A stretch of DNA of 61,761 nt from Oscillospiraceae bacterium. Its GTDB lineage: Bacteria; Bacillota_A; Clostridia; Oscillospirales; Oscillospiraceae. Location of the stretch: assembly GCA_017537045.1 (NCBI GenBank), contig JAFYLN010000013.1, forward strand, positions 1 through 61,761, written 5' to 3'. Positions 47,557 to 57,229 of the stretch are shown here, piece by piece; position 1 is the stretch's first letter, and every line of letters starts with the position of its first letter. The notes under the pieces are model-generated. The model made no database searches and was not told the DNA's origin. It saw nothing but the letters and a program-made list of their open reading frames with translations. Made by a program: the position numbers and the translations under genes.

Positions 47557-50500
47557 TCAGCCGATGGGAGTAGGTTGGATGATAAAGTAGTACCTTGCCT
47601 CGTTGAGCACATAGCCGTCCTTCGTCTGCAGGGATGCCACGATACAGTAGTCACCCGTGGGTCTGCTTGCCAGATCAAAGGTGTAGGTGTTACCCTGCTG
47701 CTGGTGCCGGACCAACGTATCACCGAAGGTGCCTTCCTCCATCTCCTGATGCAGCTCCACGATCACATTATAGTATGTCTCATAATATGCCGGTGTAACC
47801 GTAACTTCTGCCGCAATATCTTCCGCCGTGGTAAACAGCCGCCGGTCATTTTCAACTGCGACGGTGATGCCGGTTCTTTCGCGGTTGCTCACGAATTTCA
47901 CTGCGGCCGTCGAACAGGGATTGCCGTTCACAGGCGCGATCTCTGCATCACTTGCCGCCAGATACAGCACGGCCTCCAGCTCGTAGGTGACCTCATTCGC
48001 GGGGAACATGTTGGAGACCAGTTCCAGCGAGATATCTGCGTTCAGATTTCGGAAATTACCCAACTGCAGGAAGAATTTTCCGTTTTTGTCCGGCCGCCAT
48101 GTGGAGTTGGCACCATCCAGATTCATCTGGATGTAGGCATCCCCGGGCAATGTGGTTCCGCTCTTCGGTGTCAGAACCAGTGCCATATCCCGGTGGTCGT
48201 ATTTGGATGCGCCGCCACCCGGATTGGCCGTCAGGCGAATCTCACTGGTCAGTCCGTTGTTCTTGACATCGCCCAGTTTCAACTCAGAACCGGTAAGAAC
48301 GATATCCAACGGTAGAGAAAGTTCCTCGGCATTACTGGTGGAATCCTTTTTCGGCGCGGAGAGGGTACAGGTGAGCTCATGCTCATTTTCACTGATCAGT
48401 GTATCACAGCGGGAGAAGTCCACAATAAACTGCAGCTTCATATTTCCGGACGGCGCATAGGCACCGCTGCCGGATTCCATCTTTTTGAATTTCGCCAGAG
48501 GTACCGTTTCTGCGCCGCTGTTCAGCTTTACATACCAGTAGCTGCCGTCCGTGCGGTCGCGAAGAATGATGGAAGTTTTCGCAGGCAGTGCCTGGCTGAA
48601 GGTCAGACCCAAGGCACCATAGTCTGCTGTATCGTAATTTGCCACATCGAAGCGTGCGGTAAAGGCAGAATCCCGGCTGATCACAGGGTTTTTAACTTCT
48701 GCGAAGTCACTAAAATGCTGCTTTCCCTTTGCATAGCCCGTCAGTGTCGCCTTTGCCTTGACACCGCCGATGGTGATGGTGATATGCGTTTCTTCAGTGG
48801 GATCATTTTTTGTACTCAGCCGATAACCGTTCGTCACATCCTCCGCTTTGGAAACCACCACATTTTCGGGATCATAACTGGAGTTTGCCGGAGCGGTGCG
48901 TTCTTTCGTAAACGTGAAATCATCACCGGTCAGGTAATACTCGCCGGATCGCAGCTTTGCAAAGAGCATCCACTCGTTGCTGTCGGTCGTACCAAGCCAG
49001 AAATCAATGCCGTCATCAGCCTTCACGGTCAGATGAAGGTCTCCCGTAAACAGGAAAGACAGTTCCGCAGAGATCGGGTCGGAAGCCAGATAATCATCGG
49101 TCTCCGGATAACCCGCCAGAACGGAGTAGACTCTCAAAAGCTCGGGAAGCTCAAAGGTCAAAGTATCAGGGTCGCCATTGGGGATGGCGACAAGCCCGTC
49201 GATCTCGTTTCCGCCAATGGAATACCGCACGATATACTGAACATGAGCCTGAGACTGGGCGGAGACCCGGCCGGTTGCAATTTGCTTGATGGTCAGGGTG
49301 CTGGTACCGGCAGCCGGCTGCTCATAGGTAGGCCGTGTTGCGGGGGCGTTCTGTTTGGCCTTTGCGATGGTGTAGCCGGCCGAAACAGTGAGACCGCCGC
49401 CGGTAATGCTCGCGGTGTAATCACCGGCACTGACGCAAAGTGTTTCCACAGCCTGTGAAGTCCATCCCTCAGGAGGATCCTGGGGCCGGATAGTCTTGCC
49501 AACATAGGTAATTTTCGGATTCCAAAATGCGGCATCCGAGCATTCCAGCATTGCCTCATGGGACAGTCCATCGTAGACGGCATCCTGCGCCGTCAGCTTT
49601 GCCGTGGCGCTGAGCTGACACTGATTACAGGTTTTTGTCAGGGTATCCGTGCCGTTGCCGGTGTATACCACATGCTCTTCCGGGTGGGTACAGGGTTCCC
49701 ATTGGGCAGTGATGGTCACTGTCGCGGCATTTTCGGAGGTCAGGTTGCTGAATTCCTCCCCTGCCTGCTTGACCGTACCATCAGGCATTTTCCAGCCGCT
49801 GAACACATGCCCCGGCCAGACGAACCAGTTTTCTTCCAGCTCATAAGTCTGGTCGTAGTTATAGGTCACCGTTTGCGGCTCACCGGTCCAGGTCTGATCC
49901 TCAGGAACACCGGCAACATAGTTGGCGTGGTAGCCATTGACCTGCCAGATGGCATAAAGGGTCAGGTTGCCGTAGCAATGATTCCCGTCACCGTCTTCGG
50001 GCGGAGTTTCCGTTGCGGTATGGAAAGTATACACCTCATCGACCCCATACCAGCCATCTGCCGTGGCCATGTTCGCCTTAGCGTCGGTATTCCAGCCGTA
50101 GAACTTATAGCCCTCGTGGGCGTACATCGCGGCGTAGATGGTATGTTGACTATTGTCTTCGATATCGAACGCGGTCTGGGCGCTGTCGGGGGTGCCGTCG
50201 GGGCGGTAGAAATTCTCGTGATAGCTGATGGTCAGCTTATCCTGAGATGCGCGGTGGTCGATGTACTTATCCTCCGATTTCTGCAAGTCGATGGTCAGCG
50301 CGCCTGCGAGGCGGGGGTTATCCTTGGAGCCGAACAGCTCCAGCACACCGCTGACGACGTGGATGCTGCCATTGACGGTCATTTTGCCGTAGATGTCGTC
50401 ATCTGCGGGAGAGTCTTTATCCGGCTTGCCTGCAACGCCGTAATCATTACTGGTGGAAAGATAAACCGTACCGCCCTCGACCATCATGAATTCACTCATG

Positions 50501-53500
50501 TTTTTGTTCAGGGGGTTGCTGTCGCCGGAGGTCGTGTTGCCCACGTCGGTCAGGCAGTAGATGTATAGGCGGGTCTCGCTGTCTCCGCTGATGTAGAACG
50601 CGCCGCCGGAGTTGCCGGAGGAATTGTCCTTGATCTGGGGGCAGCTTGCGTGGGTGTAAGTACCCTCGGCCTCGGTGTGGGTGAAGGGCAACCTGCTGTG
50701 ATCTTTATTCACACCGGTCTGGACGGTGATGGTGCCGCTTTCGCCCTTGACGGCCACGGCGCCGCCGTTTTCGGCTGCGCGGTTGCCGATCAGGTCACCA
50801 CTGTAGATCTTGACAGCAACGGGGTTGGCACCTGTGGAGGAGACGTACATACCGCCGCCTGCGCCGGAGGTGGCTGCATTGTTGGAAACCGCGCCGCCGG
50901 ACATATAGACCTTGCCGTTGCTCACGGCGATACCACCGCCGTTGATGCTGGCGGTATTATAAAGGATGCTGCCGCCGGAAAGGTGGACGTCGCCGCCGTT
51001 GACATAGACCGCGCCGCCGTTTTCGGCACTGTTGCCATTGCCCTCGCCGCCGATGCCGCCGCCGGACATGGTAAAGTTACCGGAAAGCACCGCAACTGCG
51101 CCGCCGCTTCCGGCCTGGTTGCGCTGCAGTGCGATATTTTCGGCATCCAGCGTAAAGAAGCCGTTGCTGATGCACACGCCGCCGCCCTCACCGGACGCGG
51201 TGTTTTCGGTGATCTGCACCGTGCCTGCGGCGGTTTTATCAGCAGAAAAGCTTGCATCGGTGCCGTCGGTGCCGCCGATGAAGATGCCCGCGCCGCGGCC
51301 TGCCCGGTTTCCGGTGACGAAGACCTGCCCTGTGGGCGCAAGGTTCACCTTCTGGCGGTCGATGAAGATGCCGCCGCCGTCAGCGGATGCGGTATTGTCT
51401 TTCAGGGAGCCGCAGTACAGGTTGGGCTGACCGCCAGCCAGATACACACCGCCGCCGTTGGTGGCGTTATTATTCTGAACGGCTGCGGTATCACCGTCCA
51501 GCGTGAATGCGCCACCTGCCAGATACACGCCGCCGCCCTGCTCTGCATTCTTTTCAGCAGTGCCGCCGTCAATGATGCCGCCGTGCATGGTGAAGCCGCC
51601 CTGCCCGGAAACATAGATCGCGCCACCCTTTTCCGAAGCGGTATTCCCGGTCAGTGTGCCGCAGTACATGACGGGGGTCGCACCCGCCACGGCGAAGGCA
51701 CCGCCGTTGACGGCGTGGTTTTCGGAAACGGTCAGGCAGTCGTTACTTGCGCAGTCCTGCGTGCCGATGTAAATATTGCCGCCGGTGACGTAAACCGCAC
51801 CGCCCTCGCTGGTTTCGGAGGTCGCCGTGTTGCCATGAATCGTACCGCCGGTCATGGTGAAGTTACCGCCGGAAACGTACGCCGCACCACCACTGGTTTT
51901 AGCGGTATTGTTTTCGATTATACCGCCGGACATAGTAAACTTGCCGCTGGCAACGTAAACCGCGCCGCCGTTTTCTTCTGCTTCTGCGTTACGGATTGTG
52001 CCGCCCTCCATAAAGAAAGAGCCGCTGGCAAGATAGATGGCACCGCCGTTTTTGCCCTTGCCGTTTTGGATTGTACCGTTTTCCTTAACCGTACAGTTGC
52101 CTTTTGCCATGTAAATTCTGCCATTAAAGACAGCCGAACCAGAGATAGTTGTGGTATTACTATTCAAAATTCGGAAATTGCCATTGATTGTACCGCCCGA
52201 AATATTGGTTGTAGGTGCTGGGGAAGCAGTGCTGCTAACGGTGGAAATATTACCATCAATTATTCCGTGTGTCATGGTAAAAGAACTGTTTTCACCAAGT
52301 GTTATCTCAGGATTGTCATAAAAACTTCTGTTGCTTTCTTCTCCTTGACCGCTAGCATGTATTGAGTTGGGAGCAATGCTGTTCTGTCCGATATAACCAC
52401 CAGTCATAGTAAATTCGCCAGAAACAGACACGCCACCGCCCATCAAAGCAGCGTAATTTCCCTTGATTTCTCCGCCCTTCATAACAAAGATGCCGCCGTA
52501 AGAACCACCACCCGCTCTTTGAGAATGATTGCCGATGATAGTACCTCCGTTCATGGTGGTCGTTGTGTTAAAATTCTGAGCACCCATACGGATACCGCCG
52601 CCACCTGCTGAGGTTTTTTTACTATAATAACCTCCGGTAATAATTCCTCCTGAAATCGCAACTGCACCTGCTTCATTTTGGTTTAGAAGTGTCCATGCTG
52701 CGTGTTCCCGCTTTTGAAAATAGTGTGGCTCACTGTCCGGTCTGCTGTCTTCGATTGTAAGCACACCGTTGTCATTGAAAATTACACTACTTGTTTTGTC
52801 GCCAATCAGGGCATAACCATTCAAATCTATCGTTACGCTTGTTCTGGCTGGAATATAAATGTAGCCTCCGCTGTGAGCGGTTGTTAGCTTCAAATCCCCT
52901 GTCAGAAAGTAATACTTGCTTTCCAGAGATTTTTCTGCCACTTCTTTTGTCAGTTCAACTGCATCCAGTGGTATTTTACCATCGGATTCCGTATGTGCAT
53001 AGGCAACGACAAGCAGTTTTTTGTATGTATCATCCTCTGTGGTGGGTGTGTTTAAGTTGTCGTATATTTCGGCTGCGTGGGCTTTTACAGCAGTCAGCTC
53101 ACTCGCTGTCAGCGCATAGGCTTCCTGCTTGCGTGCTACCAGAACGTCATACAAATCTTTCAAGGTTTGCACTGCCAGCAGATGATCATATAGAGGAAGC
53201 TCTTCCAAAGAAACAGGGGTGGTTTCATCTGCCGCTTCTTCCTGAAGTAGGCTTTCCAAATATTCAATGGTGCCGATGGTCAATTCGTAAAAATCCGCCT
53301 CGTCCTGTGTGGGTTCTTCCAGAGCGGCATACAGGGCTTCGGCGTGGGTCTTGACTGCCGCCAGCTCCTCCGCCGTCAGGGCATACGTTCCCTCTTGGTT
53401 TTCCATCAAAAGGTCGTGAAGCGCCTGAATGGACGCGGTTTCCAGCAGCTTTTCACAGTGGGTCTGCGGCTTGGGAGATTGCAGAATCCCTCCCTCGTCC

Positions 53501-54111
53501 GGCTCCGTTGCAGGCTCCGTAGGAGGTTCCGCAGGAGGTTCCGTTGCATCGCTCTTCAACAGGCTTTCCAGATGGGAAAGCTTGTCCATAAGCTGCGCAT
53601 AAAGCGCCGTTTCCTCCTCCGCCGGTGCGGACAGGTTTACATAAATCTTTTCAACATGCGCCTTTGCCGCCCCCAGCTCCTCCAGCGTCAGGGCATAGGC
53701 GGCCTTTTCGCCACCTGACAGCAGCTCCCGGAGCTCCTGCAGGGTCACTGCCACCAGCAGCTTTTCATACAGGCTCTTCTCCGGCTCCGCCGTGGGCTCA
53801 ACGGTAGGCTCAACAGTGGGTTCAACTGTCGGCTCGATAGTCGGCTCAACGGTGGGTTCTACGGTTGCTTCAACAGTAGGTTCAACCGTGGGTGCTACGG
53901 TAGGCGCAGCGGTCGGCTCCGCCGTCGGTGCGGCGGTGGGTTCTTCCGTGGGCGCTTCCGTTGTAGGCGCAATGCAGCAGGCTTCCGTATGCTCGTGCTC
54001 CTGCCCGCAATAGGTCTGATCCTGCGCAAAAACCGTCACAGGCGTGTTCGACAGAAGCATCAAAACCGCCAGAAACAGGGAAATCATGCGCTTGTTGTTC
54101 AGTTTTGCCAT
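47557..54111 (-). CDS. Giant beta-helix and InlB-repeat surface protein
   Basis: 2184 residues from the ATG at 54111 (AAGGAG about 10 bases upstream). Order: signal peptide (SLFLAVLMLLSNTPVTVFAQ); CGQEHEHTEACC cluster; about 80 residues of TVEPTVEP low-complexity linker; four helical repeats of the type YALTLEELGAAKAHVEKIY; about 900 residues of GGAVYVSGGNFTMTGGTI-type repeats that look like a right-handed beta-helix (polymorphic membrane protein-like); InlB-type YKFYGWNTDAK repeats; then C-terminal beta domains. No LPXTG motif. Probably a long extracellular adhesin or matrix protein retained by neighbouring anchored proteins. Long opposite-strand ORFs here are artefacts. Confidence 0.88.
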   Translation of the reverse strand: MAKLNNKRMISLFLAVLMLLSNTPVTVFAQDQTYCGQEHEHTEACCIAPTTEAPTEEPTAAPTAEPTAAPTVAPTVEPTVEATVEPTVEPTIEPTVEPTVEPTVEPTAEPEKSLYEKLLVAVTLQELRELLSGGEKAAYALTLEELGAAKAHVEKIYVNLSAPAEEETALYAQLMDKLSHLESLLKSDATEPPAEPPTEPATEPDEGGILQSPKPQTHCEKLLETASIQALHDLLMENQEGTYALTAEELAAVKTHAEALYAALEEPTQDEADFYELTIGTIEYLESLLQEEAADETTPVSLEELPLYDHLLAVQTLKDLYDVLVARKQEAYALTASELTAVKAHAAEIYDNLNTPTTEDDTYKKLLVVAYAHTESDGKIPLDAVELTKEVAEKSLESKYYFLTGDLKLTTAHSGGYIYIPARTSVTIDLNGYALIGDKTSSVIFNDNGVLTIEDSRPDSEPHYFQKREHAAWTLLNQNEAGAVAISGGIITGGYYSKKTSAGGGGIRMGAQNFNTTTTMNGGTIIGNHSQRAGGGSYGGIFVMKGGEIKGNYAALMGGGVSVSGEFTMTGGYIGQNSIAPNSIHASGQGEESNRSFYDNPEITLGENSSFTMTHGIIDGNISTVSSTASPAPTTNISGGTINGNFRILNSNTTTISGSAVFNGRIYMAKGNCTVKENGTIQNGKGKNGGAIYLASGSFFMEGGTIRNAEAEENGGAVYVASGKFTMSGGIIENNTAKTSGGAAYVSGGNFTMTGGTIHGNTATSETSEGGAVYVTGGNIYIGTQDCASNDCLTVSENHAVNGGAFAVAGATPVMYCGTLTGNTASEKGGAIYVSGQGGFTMHGGIIDGGTAEKNAEQGGGVYLAGGAFTLDGDTAAVQNNNATNGGGVYLAGGQPNLYCGSLKDNTASADGGGIFIDRQKVNLAPTGQVFVTGNRAGRGAGIFIGGTDGTDASFSADKTAAGTVQITENTASGEGGGVCISNGFFTLDAENIALQRNQAGSGGAVAVLSGNFTMSGGGIGGEGNGNSAENGGAVYVNGGDVHLSGGSILYNTASINGGGIAVSNGKVYMSGGAVSNNAATSGAGGGMYVSSTGANPVAVKIYSGDLIGNRAAENGGAVAVKGESGTITVQTGVNKDHSRLPFTHTEAEGTYTHASCPQIKDNSSGNSGGAFYISGDSETRLYIYCLTDVGNTTSGDSNPLNKNMSEFMMVEGGTVYLSTSNDYGVAGKPDKDSPADDDIYGKMTVNGSIHVVSGVLELFGSKDNPRLAGALTIDLQKSEDKYIDHRASQDKLTISYHENFYRPDGTPDSAQTAFDIEDNSQHTIYAAMYAHEGYKFYGWNTDAKANMATADGWYGVDEVYTFHTATETPPEDGDGNHCYGNLTLYAIWQVNGYHANYVAGVPEDQTWTGEPQTVTYNYDQTYELEENWFVWPGHVFSGWKMPDGTVKQAGEEFSNLTSENAATVTITAQWEPCTHPEEHVVYTGNGTDTLTKTCNQCQLSATAKLTAQDAVYDGLSHEAMLECSDAAFWNPKITYVGKTIRPQDPPEGWTSQAVETLCVSAGDYTASITGGGLTVSAGYTIAKAKQNAPATRPTYEQPAAGTSTLTIKQIATGRVSAQSQAHVQYIVRYSIGGNEIDGLVAIPNGDPDTLTFELPELLRVYSVLAGYPETDDYLASDPISAELSFLFTGDLHLTVKADDGIDFWLGTTDSNEWMLFAKLRSGEYYLTGDDFTFTKERTAPANSSYDPENVVVSKAEDVTNGYRLSTKNDPTEETHITITIGGVKAKATLTGYAKGKQHFSDFAEVKNPVISRDSAFTARFDVANYDTADYGALGLTFSQALPAKTSIILRDRTDGSYWYVKLNSGAETVPLAKFKKMESGSGAYAPSGNMKLQFIVDFSRCDTLISENEHELTCTLSAPKKDSTSNAEELSLPLDIVLTGSELKLGDVKNNGLTSEIRLTANPGGGASKYDHRDMALVLTPKSGTTLPGDAYIQMNLDGANSTWRPDKNGKFFLQLGNFRNLNADISLELVSNMFPANEVTYELEAVLYLAASDAEIAPVNGNPCSTAAVKFVSNRERTGITVAVENDRRLFTTAEDIAAEVTVTPAYYETYYNVIVELHQEMEEGTFGDTLVRHQQQGNTYTFDLASRPTGDYCIVASLQTKDGYVLNEARYYFIIQPTPIG

Positions 54112-54138
54112 CCGTCTCACACTCCTTTCTTTGCGTTT

Positions 54139-54891
54139 TTAGCTCAGGGCTGTTTCCTCCAGGGACGTACCTCCCGATGTTACGTCAATTGCAGCTTTGT
54201 TGTAGGCTCCGGTAATGAAGAACCGGTAGGAAACGGATTCGTCCGCCTCCAAATCGGCATTGACCGTGCCGCCGGCGCTTTTACCTTCCAGCGCAGCATC
54301 CGTATAATCCGGCGTCAGGCCGTCCGGGATGGTCACCGTGGCGGTGCCTGCCACGCCCTGCGTCCAGATGGTCAGCAGGACGTAATCTTCGTAAATTTCC
54401 GTATGTTTATAGATCCCCTCCGCAGGGGCTTTGACCGTGAATGTGGCGGAGAGGGTTCTGGAATAGCCGTTTTCACCCTTTGCGGTCACGGTGTACGGAA
54501 CACCGGGCTGCAGATCCTTTATCGTGACCTGCGCTGTATTTTCCGCGTTGGCGGTAAGCGTGCCGCTGCCGTCCTCAACGGCTGTGCCGTTACTCAGGAC
54601 GGTGTAGGTGATATCCAGCTCGGAGACCTTCTTGCCGTCGTAATTGCGCAGTTCGATCTCCACCTGTCCGGTGCCGGGGTTGAGGGTGTAGGATGCGCCG
54701 AAGGGGGTCAGATAGTTGCTGGTAAAGTAAAATTCCTGCGCCTTTATGACACCGCTGCCCCCGCTTTTGTGGACATACCGCGCGCTTGCGCCCCACGCGG
54801 AGGATGCAAGCACTACTGCCGCCAGCAGCACCACCAGAAGCTTCCCGCGCCGGCTCCGGATCCACTTTTTCAATTTTTCAAAATCCGCCAT
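54139..54891 (-). CDS. Membrane-anchored or exported TasA-like protein
   Basis: 250 residues. Basic N-terminus (KKWIRSRRGK), hydrophobic helix ending SSAWGASARYVHKSGGSG, resembling the (S/A)ARYV cleavage region of the neighbouring substrates. Beta-rich body with a fibronectin-like YTVTAKGENGYSRTLSATFTV. Ends EETALS. Lies 27 bases before the giant gene; probable fibre or linker subunit. Confidence 0.65.
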   Translation of the reverse strand: MADFEKLKKWIRSRRGKLLVVLLAAVVLASSAWGASARYVHKSGGSGVIKAQEFYFTSNYLTPFGASYTLNPGTGQVEIELRNYDGKKVSELDITYTVLSNGTAVEDGSGTLTANAENTAQVTIKDLQPGVPYTVTAKGENGYSRTLSATFTVKAPAEGIYKHTEIYEDYVLLTIWTQGVAGTATVTIPDGLTPDYTDAALEGKSAGGTVNADLEADESVSYRFFITGAYNKAAIDVTSGGTSLEETALS

Positions 54892-54910
54892 GCCGGGAAA
54901 CCTCCCCTCT

Positions 54911-55423
54911 TTAATCGATCTGCACTGCGTCCATCGTCACCTGAATCAGGTCAACGCGGCCGCAGTAGTTGATATTCGTTTCGTCGACAGGCCAGTGGAT
55001 GCACAATTGGAATTCCTCTTCCTGCCGGCCTGCACCAATGGTGCCTGTAAAGGTCAGATCCCCGTTGACGCTGCCCGATTCTGCCAGCTTGCTGCCACTT
55101 TTATCCCAGACCTGAAAATACAGCGGAATATTGTCGTAAAGGCTTTCCACCTTGATGGTAAACTCCACCGCCACCTCGCTGTAATTCTGGACGGAAATCG
55201 TCTCCACCGAGGTGCCGGGGGCAATGTTGGCGCGCATCTGCGTCAGGAATTCGCCCTTTGCTTCGACAATATTGAATTTTGCCACCCGCGCGCCGTCCTC
55301 ATAGGCGGCGGTGGTCACATACCGGGCGAACCGCCCGGAAACCATGCCGGAGGTCACCAGCACCAGCATCAGAAGCGCAGCCGCAGTACGCATCAATATG
55401 AGATTGAGCTTTTTGATATCCAT
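54911..55423 (-). CDS. TasA-like SipW-dependent protein
   Basis: 170 residues from the ATG at 55423 (AAAGGAGG upstream; longer frame rejected). Signal MRTAAALLMLVLVTSGMVSG then RFARYVTTAAYEDGARVAKFNI. The SVQNYSEVAVEFTIKVESL segment matches camelysin-type beta domains. Shares the ARYVTT..ARVAKF pattern with the 57230 protein (AKYTTT..ARVAKW). Confidence 0.75.
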   Translation of the reverse strand: MDIKKLNLILMRTAAALLMLVLVTSGMVSGRFARYVTTAAYEDGARVAKFNIVEAKGEFLTQMRANIAPGTSVETISVQNYSEVAVEFTIKVESLYDNIPLYFQVWDKSGSKLAESGSVNGDLTFTGTIGAGRQEEEFQLCIHWPVDETNINYCGRVDLIQVTMDAVQID

Positions 55424-55440
55424 GCTGCGCCTCCTTTCCC

Positions 55441-56001
55441 TCAAGTTTCCTGTTCCAGTTCTTCCATCAGTGCGCGGATCTCGGCTTTGATCTTTTCCTG
55501 CTCCGCGTTCTTTTCTGCTTTTTCGCCGCGGTAGGAAAGCTCTACCAGCAGCACTGCAACAGCAATGGTGGCAGCCACACCAACGGGGGACTTCAGCGCC
55601 CATACGGCATAACCCAGCAGCGGCACCGCCGCGACCACCTTGCCCTTGATGGCATCGGCGGCAATCGGCTCGTCGAATGCGGTGTTGGCATCGCCGCGGG
55701 TCGTGACCGTCTCCCCGTCAATGGCGGTGATGCGGTGCACCACAGCCATGCGCCCTGCCTGATATACCACAATATCTCCCTGCGCATAAGAGGCCTCCTG
55801 CCTGACCACCAGCAGGTCACCCACCGACAGCGCGGGCTCCATACTGCCTGACAGCACCACCGATGCACCGTAGCCGAAGGGCATGGGCATCTGGTTGCCC
55901 GTCAGATGGCTGGCGTTCAGCGAGTATACGCCGGTGCCGATCAGCACCGCCAGCACCCCCAGCGCCACATACCGCAGAAGCGTTTTTTTGTCAATTCTCA
56001 T
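55441..56001 (-). CDS. Signal peptidase I, SipW-like
   Basis: 186 residues from the ATG at 56001, which overlaps the previous stop by 4 bases. Catalytic Ser in VVLSGSMEPALSVG, His in MAVVHRITAI, RGDAN motif and a C-terminal helix followed by a charged tail. One of two SipW-type enzymes of this locus; probably processes the 54911 and 54139 proteins. Confidence 0.9.
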   Translation of the reverse strand: MRIDKKTLLRYVALGVLAVLIGTGVYSLNASHLTGNQMPMPFGYGASVVLSGSMEPALSVGDLLVVRQEASYAQGDIVVYQAGRMAVVHRITAIDGETVTTRGDANTAFDEPIAADAIKGKVVAAVPLLGYAVWALKSPVGVAATIAVAVLLVELSYRGEKAEKNAEQEKIKAEIRALMEELEQET

Positions 56002-56867
56002 GCGTCGATCACAATGCTGTTCAGATGGAGCAGCTTTTCGTATTCGTCCAGTTTTTCTGTCTGCCTGTTCATTTTGCGGTGCAGCGTCCAGATCCAGACC
56101 AGCAGTGCAATGCACACCAGCAGCAGGATCCACACCAGCCAGCAGCACCAGCAGCAGCCGAAGCCTTCGCCCAACAGGTGCATCATGTGGGCGTTGGACT
56201 TGACGGGCTTGGGATTTGCGGTGGACTGGGTCTCGATGCCAACAGCCACGCCGGGGAATGCGTCACCGCTCTGATTACCAAGGTAGGTGTCGTAATTATC
56301 CTGCGCAGCATCCACTTCAAAGACCCATTGCCACTGCACATGGTAGGTAAACACCTCACCGGGGTGTATGGAGCCCTTGTGCGCCAGCGTGTTCATCGCC
56401 TCGGCGCTGACCCAGGCATCTTCGCTGCCGAGGATGTAGTTGCCGTAGTCGTCTACGATCCGGAATTCAACGGGAACGCTGTCGTCCGTCAGAAAATCCA
56501 CGGTGGGGCACATCAGAAAGTCGATGATCACATCTTCATTGTTGCGCAGCCGCACATCGTAGCTGACGCTGGTGCCGGGTGCGACCACGTTGTCGGCGTT
56601 CGCACCCTGCACGGTGATCTCGCCGCTTTCGTTCTGATATTCGATGCGGAACAGCTCAATGCTGCCGTCCAGTTCGCCCAGGCCGAGGTCAACCGTGTAC
56701 CGGTCCCGGGTGGCCATGTCATACAGGCGGGAGCCTAAGACGATAGAGGTCAGCAAAAACAGAAACAGCAGAATGCCCAGCAGCACCCACAGCAGGACAC
56801 TCCGGTTTTTCTTCTTTTTATTTTCTTCTTCCGTGGTTACGGGATTCTTTTCCAGTTCGGTGTTCAT
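55998..56867 (-). CDS. Bitopic membrane protein with extracellular TasA-like domain
   Basis: 289 residues from the ATG at 56867 (AAAGGAG upstream). Lys-rich cytoplasmic start, helix (SVLLWVLLGILLFLFLLTSI), extracellular beta domain with NVVAPGTSVSYDVRLRNNED and FTYHVQWQWVFEVDAAQDNY, then a Cys/Trp-rich helix (CCWCCWLVWILLLVCIALLV) and a basic cytoplasmic tail. Two anchors make it a candidate basal component of the fibre rather than a released subunit. Confidence 0.72.
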   Translation of the reverse strand: MNTELEKNPVTTEEENKKKKNRSVLLWVLLGILLFLFLLTSIVLGSRLYDMATRDRYTVDLGLGELDGSIELFRIEYQNESGEITVQGANADNVVAPGTSVSYDVRLRNNEDVIIDFLMCPTVDFLTDDSVPVEFRIVDDYGNYILGSEDAWVSAEAMNTLAHKGSIHPGEVFTYHVQWQWVFEVDAAQDNYDTYLGNQSGDAFPGVAVGIETQSTANPKPVKSNAHMMHLLGEGFGCCWCCWLVWILLLVCIALLVWIWTLHRKMNRQTEKLDEYEKLLHLNSIVIDA

Positions 56868-56895
56868 GGAAAACCGCTCCTTTCTGGATTCTAAG

Positions 56896-57151
56896 TCATT
56901 GCGGAGAGCGTCAGCGACGCGGCGATCCGTTTCCTTTTTGGGGTTGCGGATTCCAACGGGTGCTTCGTACCCTCGGAATGACAAAGGAGGTAATTTCGCA
57001 CTTGCAAAAGCCATCTGCGTGAAATGGTTTTTGTAAATGCGAAGAGCTGCCTGATACGCATGTCATTGCCAGGAGCGTCATCGACGCGGCAATCCGTTTC
57101 CTTTTTGGGGTTACGGATTCCCACGGGTACTTCGTACCCTCGGAATGACAG
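56896..57151. repeat. Tandem short intergenic repeat modules
   Basis: Two copies (56896-56982 and 57061-57150) of a module with GTCATTGC at one end, CCGTTTCCTTTTTGGGGTT in the middle and CTTCGTACCCTCGGAATGAC at the other. A third degenerate copy is at 58368-58464. They break the operon between the 57230 and 55998 genes. A hairpin CAGGCACCCG/CGGGTGCCTG (57168-57203) lies just after the 57230 stop. Nothing coding is seen from 56868 to 57229. Confidence 0.65.
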
Positions 57152-57229
57152 GGGGAAGGGGTGTTTTCAGGCACCCGACCCAGCCACGAGAGCCGGGTGC
57201 CTGATCGGGTTAAGTAACATAAAGGGGTA

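Noticed and set aside
50650..52365. 571-codon forward ORF opposite the beta-helix protein
   Set aside because: It mirrors the GGAVYV-type repeats on the coding strand, with Ala/Gly/Asp composition and no start signals.
50900..52600. Regular repeats that might suggest a CRISPR array
   Set aside because: They are in-frame protein repeats without constant-length spacers or identical direct repeats; no cas genes are present.
57168..57203. Hairpin after the 57230 gene as an intrinsic terminator
   Set aside because: The stem is good but the minus strand continues with AAAACACC, not a T run; kept only as a hairpin.
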